Shown: one piece after another, positions 7,801 to 16,052 of the stretch | Layout: every line of letters starts with the position of its first letter | Numbering within the stretch: position 1 is the stretch's first letter | Assembly: GCA_900470805.1 (NCBI GenBank) | Contig: UCCA01000037.1 | Location: forward strand, 1 to 64,000 | Direction: 5' to 3' | DNA length: 64,000 nt | From: Hyphomicrobiales bacterium | GTDB taxonomy: Bacteria; Pseudomonadota; Alphaproteobacteria; Rhizobiales; Rhizobiaceae | Translations under genes and position numbers: made by a program | Notes under the pieces: generated by a model | Told to the model about the DNA's origin: nothing | The model's database searches: none | What the model saw: the letters and a program-made list of their open reading frames with translations, nothing else

Positions 7801-8666
7801 CGGTTGCCCAGGCTCTTTCATCGCGCCGGTTCTCGCGGTTTGCGCGTTTTCGCAGCGGCGGCCTGGTTGGCGCAACCATCCTCGCGGCAATTGTCTTTTT
7901 GGCACTCGCAGCGCCGTATTTGCCGATCGGATCCCCTACGGCACCTAGTCTTGCGCATCGTCTTTCGCCGCCGAATTTCTCCGTCGCAAATCAGATCATG
8001 GGGACGGATCAGCTTGGCCGGGACATGTTCGCCCGCATCCTGCATGGCGCCCGCATAACGCTCATCGTCTGCATTGCAACGCTTCTGCTAGGTGGGACGA
8101 TTGGAATTTCGATTGGCCTGATCGCGGGTTATTTCGGCGGATGGACTGACCGCATTCTTATGCGAACCCTCGATATGCAGCTTTCCATCCCGACGATGTT
8201 GCTTGCTCTGCTGGTCGTAGCCGCGCTCGGTCCGGATTTGGTCAATCTCGTCCTGGTCATGTCGCTTGCTACCTGGACGCAGTATGCCCGTGTGGTGCGC
8301 GGCCAGGTCCTGTCGATTCGCGAGCTCGATTTCGTTCGCTCGGCGCGTTCAATTGGGGCCGGTCATATCCGTATCATGGCCCTGCACATCCTGCCGAATG
8401 CACTCGGGACGATAATTGTCATCGCCACGCTGGAACTCGCCCGTCTGGTTTTGATGGAGGCATCCCTGAGCTTCCTCGGTCTTGGCGTACCGCCGCCATA
8501 TCCGAGTTGGGGTCGGATGCTGGCGGAAGGGCGGCCCTATATGCTCGATGCCTGGTGGATTACCGCTGTACCCGGTCTTGCCATCGTCCTGACCGTACTC
8601 GGCGTCAACCTGCTGGGGGACTGGCTGCGAGACAGGCTCGATCCCAAGCTGGAGGGTCGGAATTGA
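7797..8666 (+). CDS. ABC importer permease, DppC type
   Basis: The 289-residue product contains the N-terminal OppC_N helix (GLVGATILAAIVFLALAAPYLPI), then NQIMGTDQLGRDMFARILHGARITL, the family's hallmark GTDxxGRD motif. A BPD_transp_1 domain follows, with EAA loop FVRSARSIGAGHIRIMALHILPNALGTIIV and a conserved end (MEASLSFLGLGVPPPYPSWGRMLAEGRPYM). It overlaps both neighbours (ATGA upstream, TTGA downstream). It forms the membrane heterodimer with the preceding DppB-type protein. Confidence 0.92.
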   Translation: MTVAQALSSRRFSRFARFRSGGLVGATILAAIVFLALAAPYLPIGSPTAPSLAHRLSPPNFSVANQIMGTDQLGRDMFARILHGARITLIVCIATLLLGGTIGISIGLIAGYFGGWTDRILMRTLDMQLSIPTMLLALLVVAALGPDLVNLVLVMSLATWTQYARVVRGQVLSIRELDFVRSARSIGAGHIRIMALHILPNALGTIIVIATLELARLVLMEASLSFLGLGVPPPYPSWGRMLAEGRPYMLDAWWITAVPGLAIVLTVLGVNLLGDWLRDRLDPKLEGRN

Positions 8667-9670
8667 CGTCGCTTCTTTCCGTAGAAAACCTTTCCGTGAC
8701 GTTTCATAGCGGTAGCCGTCGGGTGCGCGCAGCCCGCTCGATTTCCTACAAGGTCGAGCGTGGCACGACGCTGGCGATCGTCGGCGAGAGCGGCAGTGGC
8801 AAGAGCGCTCATATCCTTGCCATGCTGGGCCTTGTCGCCAGCCACAATGTCGAGGTCGAAGGCAAGGTACTCTTTCGCGGCGAGGACCTGCTGTCTCTGC
8901 CGGAATCGGAACTGCGAAACCTGCGCGGCAAGGATATCGGCATCGTCTTCCAGGATCCCATGAGTTCGCTCAACCCGGTGCTCACCATCGGTCGACAGGT
9001 CACAGAACCACTGACCCGTCATCTGGCGCTCGGCCGGACGGCGGCGGCGGCACGGGCTGCCGAGCTTCTGGAACTCGTGGGCATACCCGATCCCCGCATG
9101 CGGCTTCAACAGTATCCGCATGAACTGTCAGGTGGAATGCGGCAGCGGGTGATGATCGCCATTGCCATTGCCTGCGAACCGAGCCTGCTGATCGCCGACG
9201 AGGCAACCACGGCGCTCGACGTGACCGTCCAGGGCCAGATCGTGGATCTGGTGCGCGATCTGCAGAAGCAGATCGGCATGGCGATCATTTGGATCAGTCA
9301 CGATCTTGGCGTGGTGGCGGGTGTCGCCGACCGAATGCAGGTGATGTATGCCGGCCGCATTCTGGAGCGGGGTCCAGCCTCGGCGCTCTTCAAGGACCCT
9401 CGCAATGCCTATACCTGGGGCCTGCTGGAATCCCTGCCCGGACGCCATCCGCAAAGCGAGAGGTTGTTCCAGATCGAAGGGTTGCCGCCGGACCTCAGTC
9501 AACCGCTTGAAGGAGATCCTTTCGCCCCCCGCAATCCCTTCGCGACCGAGCGCTGCTTCGTCGATGAACCACAGTTGCGCCCGGTTCAGGACGGCCAGGC
9601 GGGCCACGACGTCGCGGCCTGGTACGATCTGCGCCAAGCGCTGCGGTTGCAGCATGGTGTTCCGTCATGA
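8663..9670 (+). CDS. ABC importer ATPase, DppD type
   Basis: The 335-residue protein starts at a TTG that shares bases with the previous stop and has GGAGGG 6 nt upstream; longer readings of the frame run into the permease gene and are not believable. Walker A is GESGSGKSAH, the Q-loop region is GIVFQDPMSSLNP, the signature is LSGGMRQRV and Walker B is LLIADEATTALDVT. The C-terminal oligopeptide-transporter domain has a Cys near RNPFATERCFVDEP, the cluster-like end seen in this family. In Walker A, Ala replaces the usual second Ser/Thr, and His occupies the next position, a mild oddity. Confidence 0.9.
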   Translation: MTSLLSVENLSVTFHSGSRRVRAARSISYKVERGTTLAIVGESGSGKSAHILAMLGLVASHNVEVEGKVLFRGEDLLSLPESELRNLRGKDIGIVFQDPMSSLNPVLTIGRQVTEPLTRHLALGRTAAAARAAELLELVGIPDPRMRLQQYPHELSGGMRQRVMIAIAIACEPSLLIADEATTALDVTVQGQIVDLVRDLQKQIGMAIIWISHDLGVVAGVADRMQVMYAGRILERGPASALFKDPRNAYTWGLLESLPGRHPQSERLFQIEGLPPDLSQPLEGDPFAPRNPFATERCFVDEPQLRPVQDGQAGHDVAAWYDLRQALRLQHGVPS

Positions 9671-10548
9671 CGCACTTTCCAACACTTCTCGAAGTCGAAG
9701 GGCTGTCCAAGGATTTCTCCGCACGCGGTCGTCACCTGCGCGCCGTCAATCAGGTATCCTTTGAAATCGGCGAAGGCGAAACGTTCGGCCTGATCGGCGA
9801 GTCCGGTTCGGGCAAGAGCACGCTCGGGCGAATGATCCTACGGCTTGAAAATGCTTCCGAAGGCTGCGTCAAGCTCGACGGCCGGGACATCACCAATATG
9901 CGCGGCCGAGCCCTCAAGGCCGTGCGTCGGCAGATGCAAGCCGTCTTCCAAGATCCCTACAGCGCGCTTAATCCACGCATGAAAGTCGGCACCCTTATCG
10001 CTGAACCGCTGGTCGTCCACGGCTTTCCGGGTGGGAAGGCAGCACGGCAAGCGCGGGTTGCAGAACTCCTTGCGCAGGTAGGCCTTGCCTCCGATGCAGC
10101 CGAACGGTTTCCGCACCAGTTCTCCGGTGGGCAACGTCAGCGTATCGGCATCGCCCGTGCGCTTGCGCTGTCTCCACGGTTGATCGTCGCCGACGAACCC
10201 GTCACGGCCCTAGACGTATCGATCCAGGCACAGATCATCAACCTGCTGCGAGATCTCCAGATAAACACCGGCGTCTCGCTGCTTTTCATCGCTCACGACC
10301 TGAATGTGGTGCGCCATCTCTGCCACCGTATCGGGGTGATGTGGCGCGGACGGATCGTGGAAAGCGGGCCGACGGTCGATATCTTCAACGATCCCCGCCA
10401 CCCCTACACCCGGTCGCTGCTGGCGGCCATTCCGGTACCCGATCCCGACGTGGAACGGCATCGGCGGCACAGTCGCTTCGAGCCTGAACCGCAGATGGGT
10501 GAGCCTCAACGAGTTGACATCAATTCCAACCACTGGATCCTGACATGA
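9667..10548 (+). CDS. ABC importer ATPase, DppF type
   Basis: The 293-residue ATPase has Walker A GESGSGKSTLGR, the Q-loop VFQDPYSALNPRMKV, signature FSGGQRQRIGIARALAL and Walker B LIVADEPVTALDVS. It overlaps the DppD-type gene by ATGA and the hydrolase gene by ATGA. Together with that partner it forms the nucleotide-binding pair of the importer. The last 25 residues are polar and lack the usual Cys-rich tail, so the protein is slightly short for the family. Confidence 0.92.
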   Translation: MTHFPTLLEVEGLSKDFSARGRHLRAVNQVSFEIGEGETFGLIGESGSGKSTLGRMILRLENASEGCVKLDGRDITNMRGRALKAVRRQMQAVFQDPYSALNPRMKVGTLIAEPLVVHGFPGGKAARQARVAELLAQVGLASDAAERFPHQFSGGQRQRIGIARALALSPRLIVADEPVTALDVSIQAQIINLLRDLQINTGVSLLFIAHDLNVVRHLCHRIGVMWRGRIVESGPTVDIFNDPRHPYTRSLLAAIPVPDPDVERHRRHSRFEPEPQMGEPQRVDINSNHWILT

Positions 10549-11411
10549 CCCTCTACTCCATCAATGGCGCCGAAATCGCGGTCTACGAGACCGGGGAGGA
10601 TGTCAACGGCACGATCATCACCGTGCATGGCGGCCGCGGAGCGGGAACGCACGCAGCTGATTTTCGCGCCTACGCGCCACTCGCCGATGCCGGCTACAGG
10701 ATCATTTCCTACGACCAGCGAGGTCATGGAGAATCCTCCCAGACCGGGCCGCTCACCTATGCCCAGCTGGCCGACGATCTCGAAGAACTGCGCCGGCAAC
10801 TGGTCGGAAAGCCGGCCATCGTCCTGGGCGGATCTTTCGGCGGCTACATTGCCCTCACCTACGCGGTCAAATATCAGGGCAACTATTCGCATCTCATCCT
10901 GCGGGGCACCGCGCCAAGCTGGCATCACGAATTCAAGGCGATCGCCAACGCACACGATGCCGCAACGCGTCTTCCAGGCATCGATCCCGGATACTGGGAA
11001 CGGATATGGGTCGGTAATATCGAGAGCGAAGACGAGATGCGACGGAATTCCGCAGCGATCGCGCCGCTTGCCGACGGCCGCCTTTACCGGCCCGGCAAGG
11101 ATCCCCAGGACGGCGGCAAGAAAAGCACCATCAGGCTTGAAACGGCCCGTGAACTTTTCCGTGTCGGCCATGACTACGACGTCCGCGACCAGCTCGGCAG
11201 CATCACGGCACCGACGCTGATCCTGGCAGGAACGGACGATTGGACCTGCACCGTCGATAACGCATACTTCCTCGTCGAGCACATCCCCAATGCCATCCTG
11301 CTCGCCGTCGGCGGCGCACCGCACGCCGTCCATGTTGATAGCGCTCGTCTGGTCTTGCGAACGATTAACGATTTCATCGCCGACCACCCCATTGACGCAT
11401 CTCATGCCTGA
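10545..11411 (+). CDS. Alpha/beta hydrolase, proline-iminopeptidase-like
   Basis: The 288-residue enzyme has an HGGRGAG oxyanion loop near residue 28, the nucleophile elbow GGSFGG with Ser97, an Asp in LILAGTDDWTC and the catalytic His in GGAPHAVHVDSAR near the end. The loop and fold match the alpha/beta hydrolases that include proline iminopeptidases, epoxide hydrolases and esterases. There is no signal peptide, so it acts on material already imported by the upstream transporter. The likely role is cleavage of an amide or ester bond in the substrate. The gene overlaps the ATPase gene and precedes the binding-protein gene by 34 bp. Confidence 0.85.
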   Translation: MTLYSINGAEIAVYETGEDVNGTIITVHGGRGAGTHAADFRAYAPLADAGYRIISYDQRGHGESSQTGPLTYAQLADDLEELRRQLVGKPAIVLGGSFGGYIALTYAVKYQGNYSHLILRGTAPSWHHEFKAIANAHDAATRLPGIDPGYWERIWVGNIESEDEMRRNSAAIAPLADGRLYRPGKDPQDGGKKSTIRLETARELFRVGHDYDVRDQLGSITAPTLILAGTDDWTCTVDNAYFLVEHIPNAILLAVGGAPHAVHVDSARLVLRTINDFIADHPIDASHA

Positions 11412-11445
11412 TCTTGACCATCTCTCTTTTCCAAGGAACCACGCC

Positions 11446-12939
11446 ATGATGAAGTCCCTGCTCGCGGCTGCCGCGCTTCTGGTCATGCCGCTCTCCGCTG
11501 CTTCGGCGGAAGACCTGACCATCGCGATCGATAGTTCGATCAACACCCTCGATCCGCATGCGACCCTGTCCGTCGGCAGCGATCTGAGCTTCCTGAGCCA
11601 CATCTTCGACACGCCGACGAAGCGGGACGCAAAGGGTGACATCGTGCCCGGCGTCGCGACGGCCTGGAAGCTGGTGAACCCTACGACTTGGCGCCTGACA
11701 CTGCGCACCGACGTGACCTTTCCGAGCGGCGCCATCGCCGACGCGGAGCTCGTGAAATGGAACATCGATCGGATTCTCGATGCCAAAAATGCTCTGCGCC
11801 AGCGCTCGACCTTCGGGTTGATCAAGGAAGCCAAGGTGATCAGCCCCACCGAGCTGGAGATCGTTTCCAGCCGGCCCTATCCGCTGCTGATCACCGATCT
11901 TACCTCGCTCTATCTGCTCGATCCGTCGTGGGTCGCCAAACATCCGACAGTCAGCGAGCCTTCCGGCAGCGGACCATATGAACTGGCCTCGTTCCGCTCA
12001 GGCGATTCTGGCGTGCTACGTCTGCGCAAGAACTATTGGGGCGCGGAAAAGCCCGCATTCGAACAGGTGATCTTCAGGACCATTCCCGACGAAGCCGCGC
12101 GGCTCGCAGCCCTGCAGGCTGGTGAAGTGAGCGTGATTTCCGGCTTTTCGCCGAAGGAAATCGAGCGGATCAATGCGACGGGCAAGGCAACGGCAGTCTC
12201 CCAGGCCAGCATTCGTCCGACCTTCGTGAAATTCAACGTCGAGAACGGTCCGCTCGCCAAGAGCCAGGAGCTTCGCCAAGCCTTGAACTACGCGATCGAC
12301 AAACAGGCGATCGTCGATGCATTCTTCGCCGGCCATTCCGAAGTTCTCCAGGGGCAGGTTCTGTCGTCGCCCTACAACGGCTTTAATCCTGAACTGAAGC
12401 CCTATCCCTATGACCCGAAAAAGGCGCTCGAATTGATCGCCAAGTCAGGCGTCCCGGCAGATCAGCTCAACTTCGAATTTACGGTGCCGACCGACGCCTA
12501 TCAGTCCGCCGTTGATATTTCGCAGTTCATCTCAGCCCAACTCGAGGAAGTCGGGATCAAGACCCGGATCAACCGGCTGGATTTCGCCGCATACATGACG
12601 AAGTACGTCAAAGACCACGCGATGTCACCGCTGATGTATCTGAGCCAAGGCAGTGGCACTCTTGAGGCCGCCAGCATCTACCGCCTCTATCAGACCGGAA
12701 ACGTCTACGCCTATCTCGCGGACGCCAAGCTGGACGAGCTGAATGCCTCGGCCCAGGCCGAGTTTGATCAGGCAAAGCGCAAGGCAATCTACGTGCAGGC
12801 GTCCGAGCGCTTCCGTGAAATCGCTCCTGTGCTCTTCCTCTTCACTCTGCCGCGCACGGTCGCCTTTTCGAGCAAGCTGGAATGGCATCCTCGCGGCGAT
12901 GAATTCATCACCGCGGCGGATTTCACGATATCCAAGTAA
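11446..12939 (+). CDS. Periplasmic solute-binding protein of the dipeptide-type importer (SBP_bac_5)
   Basis: The start chosen is the ATG at 11446 with AAGGA 11 nt upstream; it gives a clean signal peptide (MMKSLLAAAALLVMPLSAASA) and a 497-residue product. Family-5 features follow: SINTLDPHATLSVGSD, VPGVATAWKLVNPTTWRLTLRTDVTFPSGA, then GSGPYELASF and REALNYAIDK-like LRQALNYAIDKQAIV. It delivers the ligand to the permease pair encoded at 6868-8666. A decayed copy of the same gene's 3' end lies just downstream, evidence that the region once held two such genes. Confidence 0.93.
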   Translation: MMKSLLAAAALLVMPLSAASAEDLTIAIDSSINTLDPHATLSVGSDLSFLSHIFDTPTKRDAKGDIVPGVATAWKLVNPTTWRLTLRTDVTFPSGAIADAELVKWNIDRILDAKNALRQRSTFGLIKEAKVISPTELEIVSSRPYPLLITDLTSLYLLDPSWVAKHPTVSEPSGSGPYELASFRSGDSGVLRLRKNYWGAEKPAFEQVIFRTIPDEAARLAALQAGEVSVISGFSPKEIERINATGKATAVSQASIRPTFVKFNVENGPLAKSQELRQALNYAIDKQAIVDAFFAGHSEVLQGQVLSSPYNGFNPELKPYPYDPKKALELIAKSGVPADQLNFEFTVPTDAYQSAVDISQFISAQLEEVGIKTRINRLDFAAYMTKYVKDHAMSPLMYLSQGSGTLEAASIYRLYQTGNVYAYLADAKLDELNASAQAEFDQAKRKAIYVQASERFREIAPVLFLFTLPRTVAFSSKLEWHPRGDEFITAADFTISK

Positions 12940-13003
12940 CGGGCCTTCCGATGACTTTCCGCTATCGCAGGCGCGACCATCTTGCCCGACTTCAACAAGG
13001 ATC

Positions 13004-13191
13004 GTCCAGGCAGAGGTCGATCCGGCCAAGCGGCAGGCGGGCTACAAGGCGCTATCGGAATACTTCAAGGAAAGCGCATCGGTGGTCTTCCTGTTCACGC
13101 TGCCCCGGACCGTTGCCTACAGCGACAAACTCAATGGAACAAGCGCCGGGACGAATTCATCACCGCCATCGATTTTTCTCCTGTCCCGTAA
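13004..13191 (+). pseudogene. Remnant of a second family-5 binding-protein gene (3' end)
   Basis: Translation gives QAEVDPAKRQAGYKALSEYF, then KESASVVFLFTLPRTVAYSDKL, clearly paralogous to residues near the end of the preceding gene (FREIAPVLFLFTLPRTVAFSSKLEWHPRGDEFITAADF). After SDKL the matching continuation (WNKRRDEFITAIDF) is in another frame, so about one base has been lost near 13135. No start or N-terminal domain remains. The fragment separates the binding-protein gene from the monooxygenase gene. Confidence 0.8.
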
Positions 13192-13213
13192 TCTTTTAGG
13201 AGCGGTATCCGTC

Positions 13214-14569
13214 ATGACGTCAAAGCAACTGAAGCTTGGGCTGTTTCTGTTCGTGCCCGGCAACCATCTGGGAGGCTGGCGCCATCCGGACGCTGAACCG
13301 GAAGGCGATCAGGACTTCAAGCACTACCTACGCCAGGTCAAAACCGCCGAACGTGGAAAGTTCGACACCGTCTTCTTTCAGGATACGAGTGCCGGGCCAT
13401 GGAAAAACGAAGAGGCCCAACGCGGTCGCGTTGTCCAACTCGACCCGGCAAGCTTGTTGCCCGCTCTGGCCGTCGCGACCGAGCACATCGGCCTCGTTTC
13501 CACGGCCACGACGACATACAACGAGCCATTCCATATCGCCCGGCGTTTTGCGACGGTCGACCATATCAGCAATGGCCGGGCCGGCTGGAACCTTGTGACA
13601 TCCCAGGTCGAGACCGAGGCACAGAATTTCAACCGTGAAACCCATGTAGAGCATGGCGACCGATACGAGCGTGCCTACGAATTCTACGATGTCGTGGCTG
13701 GATTGTGGGACAGCTGGGAGGAAGGGGCGTTCAGGCATGACAAAAGCACTGGCGTCTATTTTGACGATGACAAAGTCCACCTGCTCAACCACAAGGGCAA
13801 GCACTTTTCGGTGCGCGGTCCGCTCAACGTCGGCAGGACGCCGCAGGGCCGTCCGGTCGTATCGCAGGCCGGATCATCGGAAGCAGGTCGAGAACTAGCG
13901 GCCCGGTCTGCCGATATCGTTTACACGGCGCAGGCATCCGTTGAGGAATCGCGGGCTTTCCGCGCAGAGCTGCGAGAACGTGTGAAGCCGTATGGTCGTC
14001 AGCCAGACGACATAAAGGTGATGCCAGGCCTGATGCCGATTGTCGGGCGCACGGAAGAAGAGGCAAAACAAAAGCTCGACTATCTGCAGAGCCTGTTGCC
14101 GGTCAACGCCATTGTAGGCGCCCTCTCTCGTCACACCGGCGGCGTGGATCTCACGCAGTTTCACCCTGATGGACCCCTACCGCCCCTGAAGCCCTCGAAC
14201 TCCGCAAAGGGCCGACAGGCACTTTTGATCGAGCTGGCGATGCGCAACAACTGGACCATCCGCCAGCTTGCCCATCACGTCGCCCTGGCGGGAGGCCATC
14301 TCGTTGTCGTCGGTACAGCCTCGAAGATCGCTGATGTGATGCAGGAATGGTTCGAGAAGGAAGCTTGCGACGGCTTCAACCTGATGTTCCCGTTCTTTCC
14401 GACCCCGCTTGAGGAATTCGTGGACCTGGTGGTTCCGGAACTTCAACGGCGCGGAATCTACCGCACGGAATACGAAGGCAAGACACTGAGGGAAAACCTT
14501 GGCTTGCCCGTTCCGGAAAACCGCTACACCGCCGCCCGGCGCGATGCACCGACCAAGGAGACAGCATGA
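13214..14569 (+). CDS. Flavin-dependent monooxygenase, NtaA/SnaA/DszA family
   Basis: The ATG at 13214 gives a 451-residue protein; upstream extension runs through the pseudogene. The N-terminus (KLGLFLFVPGNHLGGWRHPDA) and the motifs YNEPFHIARRFATVDHISNGRAGWNLVTS, RYERAYEFYDVVAGLWDSW and PVVSQAGSSEAGRELAARSADIVYTAQ are hallmarks of the nitrilotriacetate/dibenzothiophene-sulfone monooxygenase group. These luciferase-fold enzymes use FMNH2 from a separate reductase to cleave C-N or C-S bonds. No flavin reductase gene is nearby, so one must be shared. Its neighbours suggest oxidation of an imported small molecule. Confidence 0.92.
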   Translation: MTSKQLKLGLFLFVPGNHLGGWRHPDAEPEGDQDFKHYLRQVKTAERGKFDTVFFQDTSAGPWKNEEAQRGRVVQLDPASLLPALAVATEHIGLVSTATTTYNEPFHIARRFATVDHISNGRAGWNLVTSQVETEAQNFNRETHVEHGDRYERAYEFYDVVAGLWDSWEEGAFRHDKSTGVYFDDDKVHLLNHKGKHFSVRGPLNVGRTPQGRPVVSQAGSSEAGRELAARSADIVYTAQASVEESRAFRAELRERVKPYGRQPDDIKVMPGLMPIVGRTEEEAKQKLDYLQSLLPVNAIVGALSRHTGGVDLTQFHPDGPLPPLKPSNSAKGRQALLIELAMRNNWTIRQLAHHVALAGGHLVVVGTASKIADVMQEWFEKEACDGFNLMFPFFPTPLEEFVDLVVPELQRRGIYRTEYEGKTLRENLGLPVPENRYTAARRDAPTKETA

Positions 14570-15402
14570 CCACGATATTCAACGTTACTGACGGCAAGAA
14601 CCGCTACGCCGGACTGAAGCATTGGGGAAAGGTGCCGGAGGGCGTGGACTTCGCACGATTGAGCCAACTTGCCGTGGATGCCGAAGGTCGGGTCTATGCG
14701 GTTCAGCGCGTCGCTCCCGCCGTTCTCGTGTTCGCCCCCGATGGCTCGCTGGAGCATTCCTGGCATCATGAAAAGCTTGCGAACGTACATGGCGTCGTCG
14801 TGAGCCCGGATGGCCATGTCTTCATCACCACGTTCGACGGCCACCAGGTTCTCAAGTTTACCCGCAAGGGAGACCTGGTGTTGGAATTGGGCGAGTTCAA
14901 CAACCCTAACTGGGAAGATCCGTTCAACCATCCAACCGACGTGGCCGTGGCCGCAGACGGCGAAATCTATGTGACGGACGGCTACGCCAACGCCCGCGTC
15001 CACCGCTTCACGGCCGACGGAAAGCTGCTCCAAAGCTGGGGCGAACAGGGCACCGCCCCTGGTCAGTTCAATGTCCCGCACGCATTGTGGATCACCACCG
15101 ACAATCGCCTCATCGTGCTCGACCGAGACAATGACCGTATCCAGGTGTTCTCGCGAGATGGCGGATTGCTTGATATCTGGACCGGTTTTACACATCCCAT
15201 GGACATCTGGGGCAACGATCAGGATGAGTTGTTCGTTTCCGACCAAACGCCTCGTATCCTGCGGCTTTCGCCTCAGGGAAAGGTTCTCGGGATCTTCCGC
15301 AACTTGGCGCAAAGCCCCCACGGCCTTTACGGCGATCCGAGCGGAAATCTCTTTGTCGCGGACCTCAATCCCAATTCGGTCACGAAGTACGAAAGACGCT
15401 AG
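14566..15402 (+). CDS. NHL-repeat beta-propeller protein
   Basis: The 278-residue protein, translationally coupled to the monooxygenase (ATGA overlap), consists of repeating units of the type LAVDAEGRVYAVQR, VVVSPDGHVFITTFDGHQVLKFTRKGDL, VAVAADGEIYVTDGYANARVHRFTADGKLLQSWG and LWITTDNRLIVLDRDNDRIQVFSRDG. That is about five to six NHL blades. Relatives include peptidyl-hydroxyglycine alpha-amidating lyases and lactonase-like enzymes. It has no signal peptide. In this operon it could open a lactone or split an N-dealkylation intermediate, but the reaction is inference only. Confidence 0.82.
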   Translation: MTTIFNVTDGKNRYAGLKHWGKVPEGVDFARLSQLAVDAEGRVYAVQRVAPAVLVFAPDGSLEHSWHHEKLANVHGVVVSPDGHVFITTFDGHQVLKFTRKGDLVLELGEFNNPNWEDPFNHPTDVAVAADGEIYVTDGYANARVHRFTADGKLLQSWGEQGTAPGQFNVPHALWITTDNRLIVLDRDNDRIQVFSRDGGLLDIWTGFTHPMDIWGNDQDELFVSDQTPRILRLSPQGKVLGIFRNLAQSPHGLYGDPSGNLFVADLNPNSVTKYERR

Positions 15403-15411
15403 AGAACCACC

Positions 15412-16017
15412 ATGGCGATCAACATTGATTATTTCTTCGCGCCAGGCTCCCCTTGGGCTCTGCTTGGTCTCGATCCCTTCTTCGAACTGGCCGGTCGATA
15501 CGGTGCAACTGTCACGGCCTACCCCACGCCGATCATCGCCGAAAACGGAGCGATCTTTTCCAAGGATCGTCCCGAGGCTCGGCGCGCATACTGGTTCCGC
15601 GATCTCAAACGCTGGAGCACCCTGCGGGGTCGGGAGCTGATCCTTGCCGGTCGGCCGGCGCTTGCCGATCCGACTCCCATCGCGCTGACGATCATCGCTG
15701 CGCAAATCGACAACAGTGACTGGGCCAAGGTTGCTCGCGCTCTCCAATCAGCCTTCTGGCAGGAAGCTGAGGATGTCGGCCAGCAGAGCGTCCGCCGGCG
15801 TCTTTTGAATGAAGCTGCTCTCGACGGAGAAGCACTGGTGAACCGGGAAGAAGATGCCGACGTCAAACAGCGTTGGGAAGACAATCGCGCCCTGGCGGCC
15901 CGATCCGGCATCTTTGGCAGTCCCACCTACGTTATCGATGGAGAACCCTATTGGGGACAGGATTCCCTGCCCTTCCTCGAACGCCACCTCCAGGGCGATC
16001 CCCTGCTCGCCGACTAA
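15412..16017 (+). CDS. DsbA-fold isomerase, 2-hydroxychromene-2-carboxylate isomerase-like
   Basis: The 201-residue product begins MAINIDYFFAPGSPWALLG, the pattern of kappa-class glutathione transferase/HCCA isomerase proteins in which Ser13 sits where DsbA has its first catalytic Cys. The C-terminal GIFGSPTYVIDGEPYWGQDSLPFLERHL matches the family's cis-Pro loop and last helix. Known members use glutathione to isomerise a ring-opened aromatic intermediate. It lies 9 bp after the NHL gene and 35 bp before the oxidase gene. It hints that the pathway handles a ring-containing or thiol-reactive intermediate. Confidence 0.85.
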   Translation: MAINIDYFFAPGSPWALLGLDPFFELAGRYGATVTAYPTPIIAENGAIFSKDRPEARRAYWFRDLKRWSTLRGRELILAGRPALADPTPIALTIIAAQIDNSDWAKVARALQSAFWQEAEDVGQQSVRRRLLNEAALDGEALVNREEDADVKQRWEDNRALAARSGIFGSPTYVIDGEPYWGQDSLPFLERHLQGDPLLAD

Positions 16018-16052
16018 GCCTTTCAACAATTTTTGACGAGACCGACTGTCGC

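Noticed and set aside
6883..7905. Long minus-strand open frame of 340 codons opposite the permease genes
   Set aside because: It is antisense to two clear permeases, rich in Arg, Gln and His, and shows no family sequence.
8507..8662. N-terminal extension of the DppD-type ATPase frame
   Set aside because: It overlaps the preceding permease gene, has out-of-frame composition, and a TTG with a GGAGGG site at 8663 fits the family start.
10506..11849. Long minus-strand open frame of 447 codons opposite the hydrolase and binding-protein genes
   Set aside because: It mirrors high-GC coding sequence of real plus-strand genes and has no coherent domain.
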